A stretch of DNA of 5,231 nt from Tissierellales bacterium (GTDB taxonomy: Bacteria > Bacillota > Clostridia > Tissierellales > JASKZW01), in contig JASLIL010000037.1 in NCBI GenBank assembly GCA_030152145.1, positions 1-5,231 on the forward strand, in the 5' to 3' direction. Positions 5,228 to 5,231 of this stretch are shown here, piece after piece. The position numbers and the translations under genes are program-made. Position 1 is the stretch's first letter. Every line of letters starts with the position of its first letter. The notes under the pieces are model-generated. The model made no database searches. It was not told the DNA's origin and was given only the letters and a program-made list of their open reading frames with translations.

Positions 5228-5231
5228 AGTA

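Larger units (their letters stand above)
4735..5231. other. Long intergenic region between the SSF gene and the right edge
   Basis: These 497 bases are markedly richer in A and T than the flanking genes. They hold the SSF ribosome-binding site, a repeated SD context with a possible short ORF (4784-4864), a weak minus-strand promoter, an inverted repeat at 5131-5173, and a plus-strand promoter plus RBS at the right end. Between about 4935 and 5120 I see nothing that I can support as a gene or RNA. I found no T-box core or riboswitch signature by eye. Confidence 0.6.

Noticed and set aside
4765..5231. T-box or riboswitch leader for the SSF gene
   Set aside because: I found no T-box core sequence and no recognisable riboswitch motif on the minus strand; only small isolated hairpins are present.

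Overview
The window is AT-rich, carries near-consensus AGGAGG ribosome-binding sites and sigma-A-type promoters, uses TTG, GTG and ATG starts, and relies heavily on ATA, AGA, AGG and CTA codons. Its simple hairpin-plus-T-run terminators also fit a low-GC Gram-positive. My best guess is an anaerobic Clostridia/Tissierellia-type Firmicute; this is inferred from style, not from a marker gene.

Layout, left to right. Positions 1-245 are a non-coding leader with a good promoter (157-184). It drives a plus-strand NSS-family sodium-dependent amino-acid transporter (246-1583), which ends in an 18-bp perfect hairpin terminator (1586-1624). That hairpin also serves the convergent minus-strand gene at 1637-1942, a 101-residue protein with a signal-like N-terminus and no recognised family. 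Behind it on the minus strand are an M24 (creatinase-fold) Xaa-Pro peptidase (2070-3161, GTG start) and an SSF-family sodium:solute symporter (3331-4734, TTG start). A strong terminator (3299-3324) and a strong promoter (3214-3242) separate these two, so each minus-strand gene looks like its own transcription unit. The final ~500 bases (4735-5231) hold no large gene. They contain a possible 26-codon leader ORF, a repeated Shine-Dalgarno context, a 9-bp inverted repeat that could be a minus-strand terminator or an operator, and a plus-strand promoter and RBS for a gene that begins just beyond the right edge.

Functionally the window fits amino-acid and peptide use by a fermentative bacterium: two Na+-coupled uptake systems beside a cytoplasmic peptidase that would cleave X-Pro bonds. 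The substrates of both transporters are not determined here. I see no mobile element, CRISPR array, RNA gene or clearly new system. The points most worth a second look are the loss of the conserved TM1 arginine in the NSS transporter, the orphan small exported or membrane protein, the possible leader peptide upstream of the SSF gene, and the inverted repeat overlapping the right-edge promoter.
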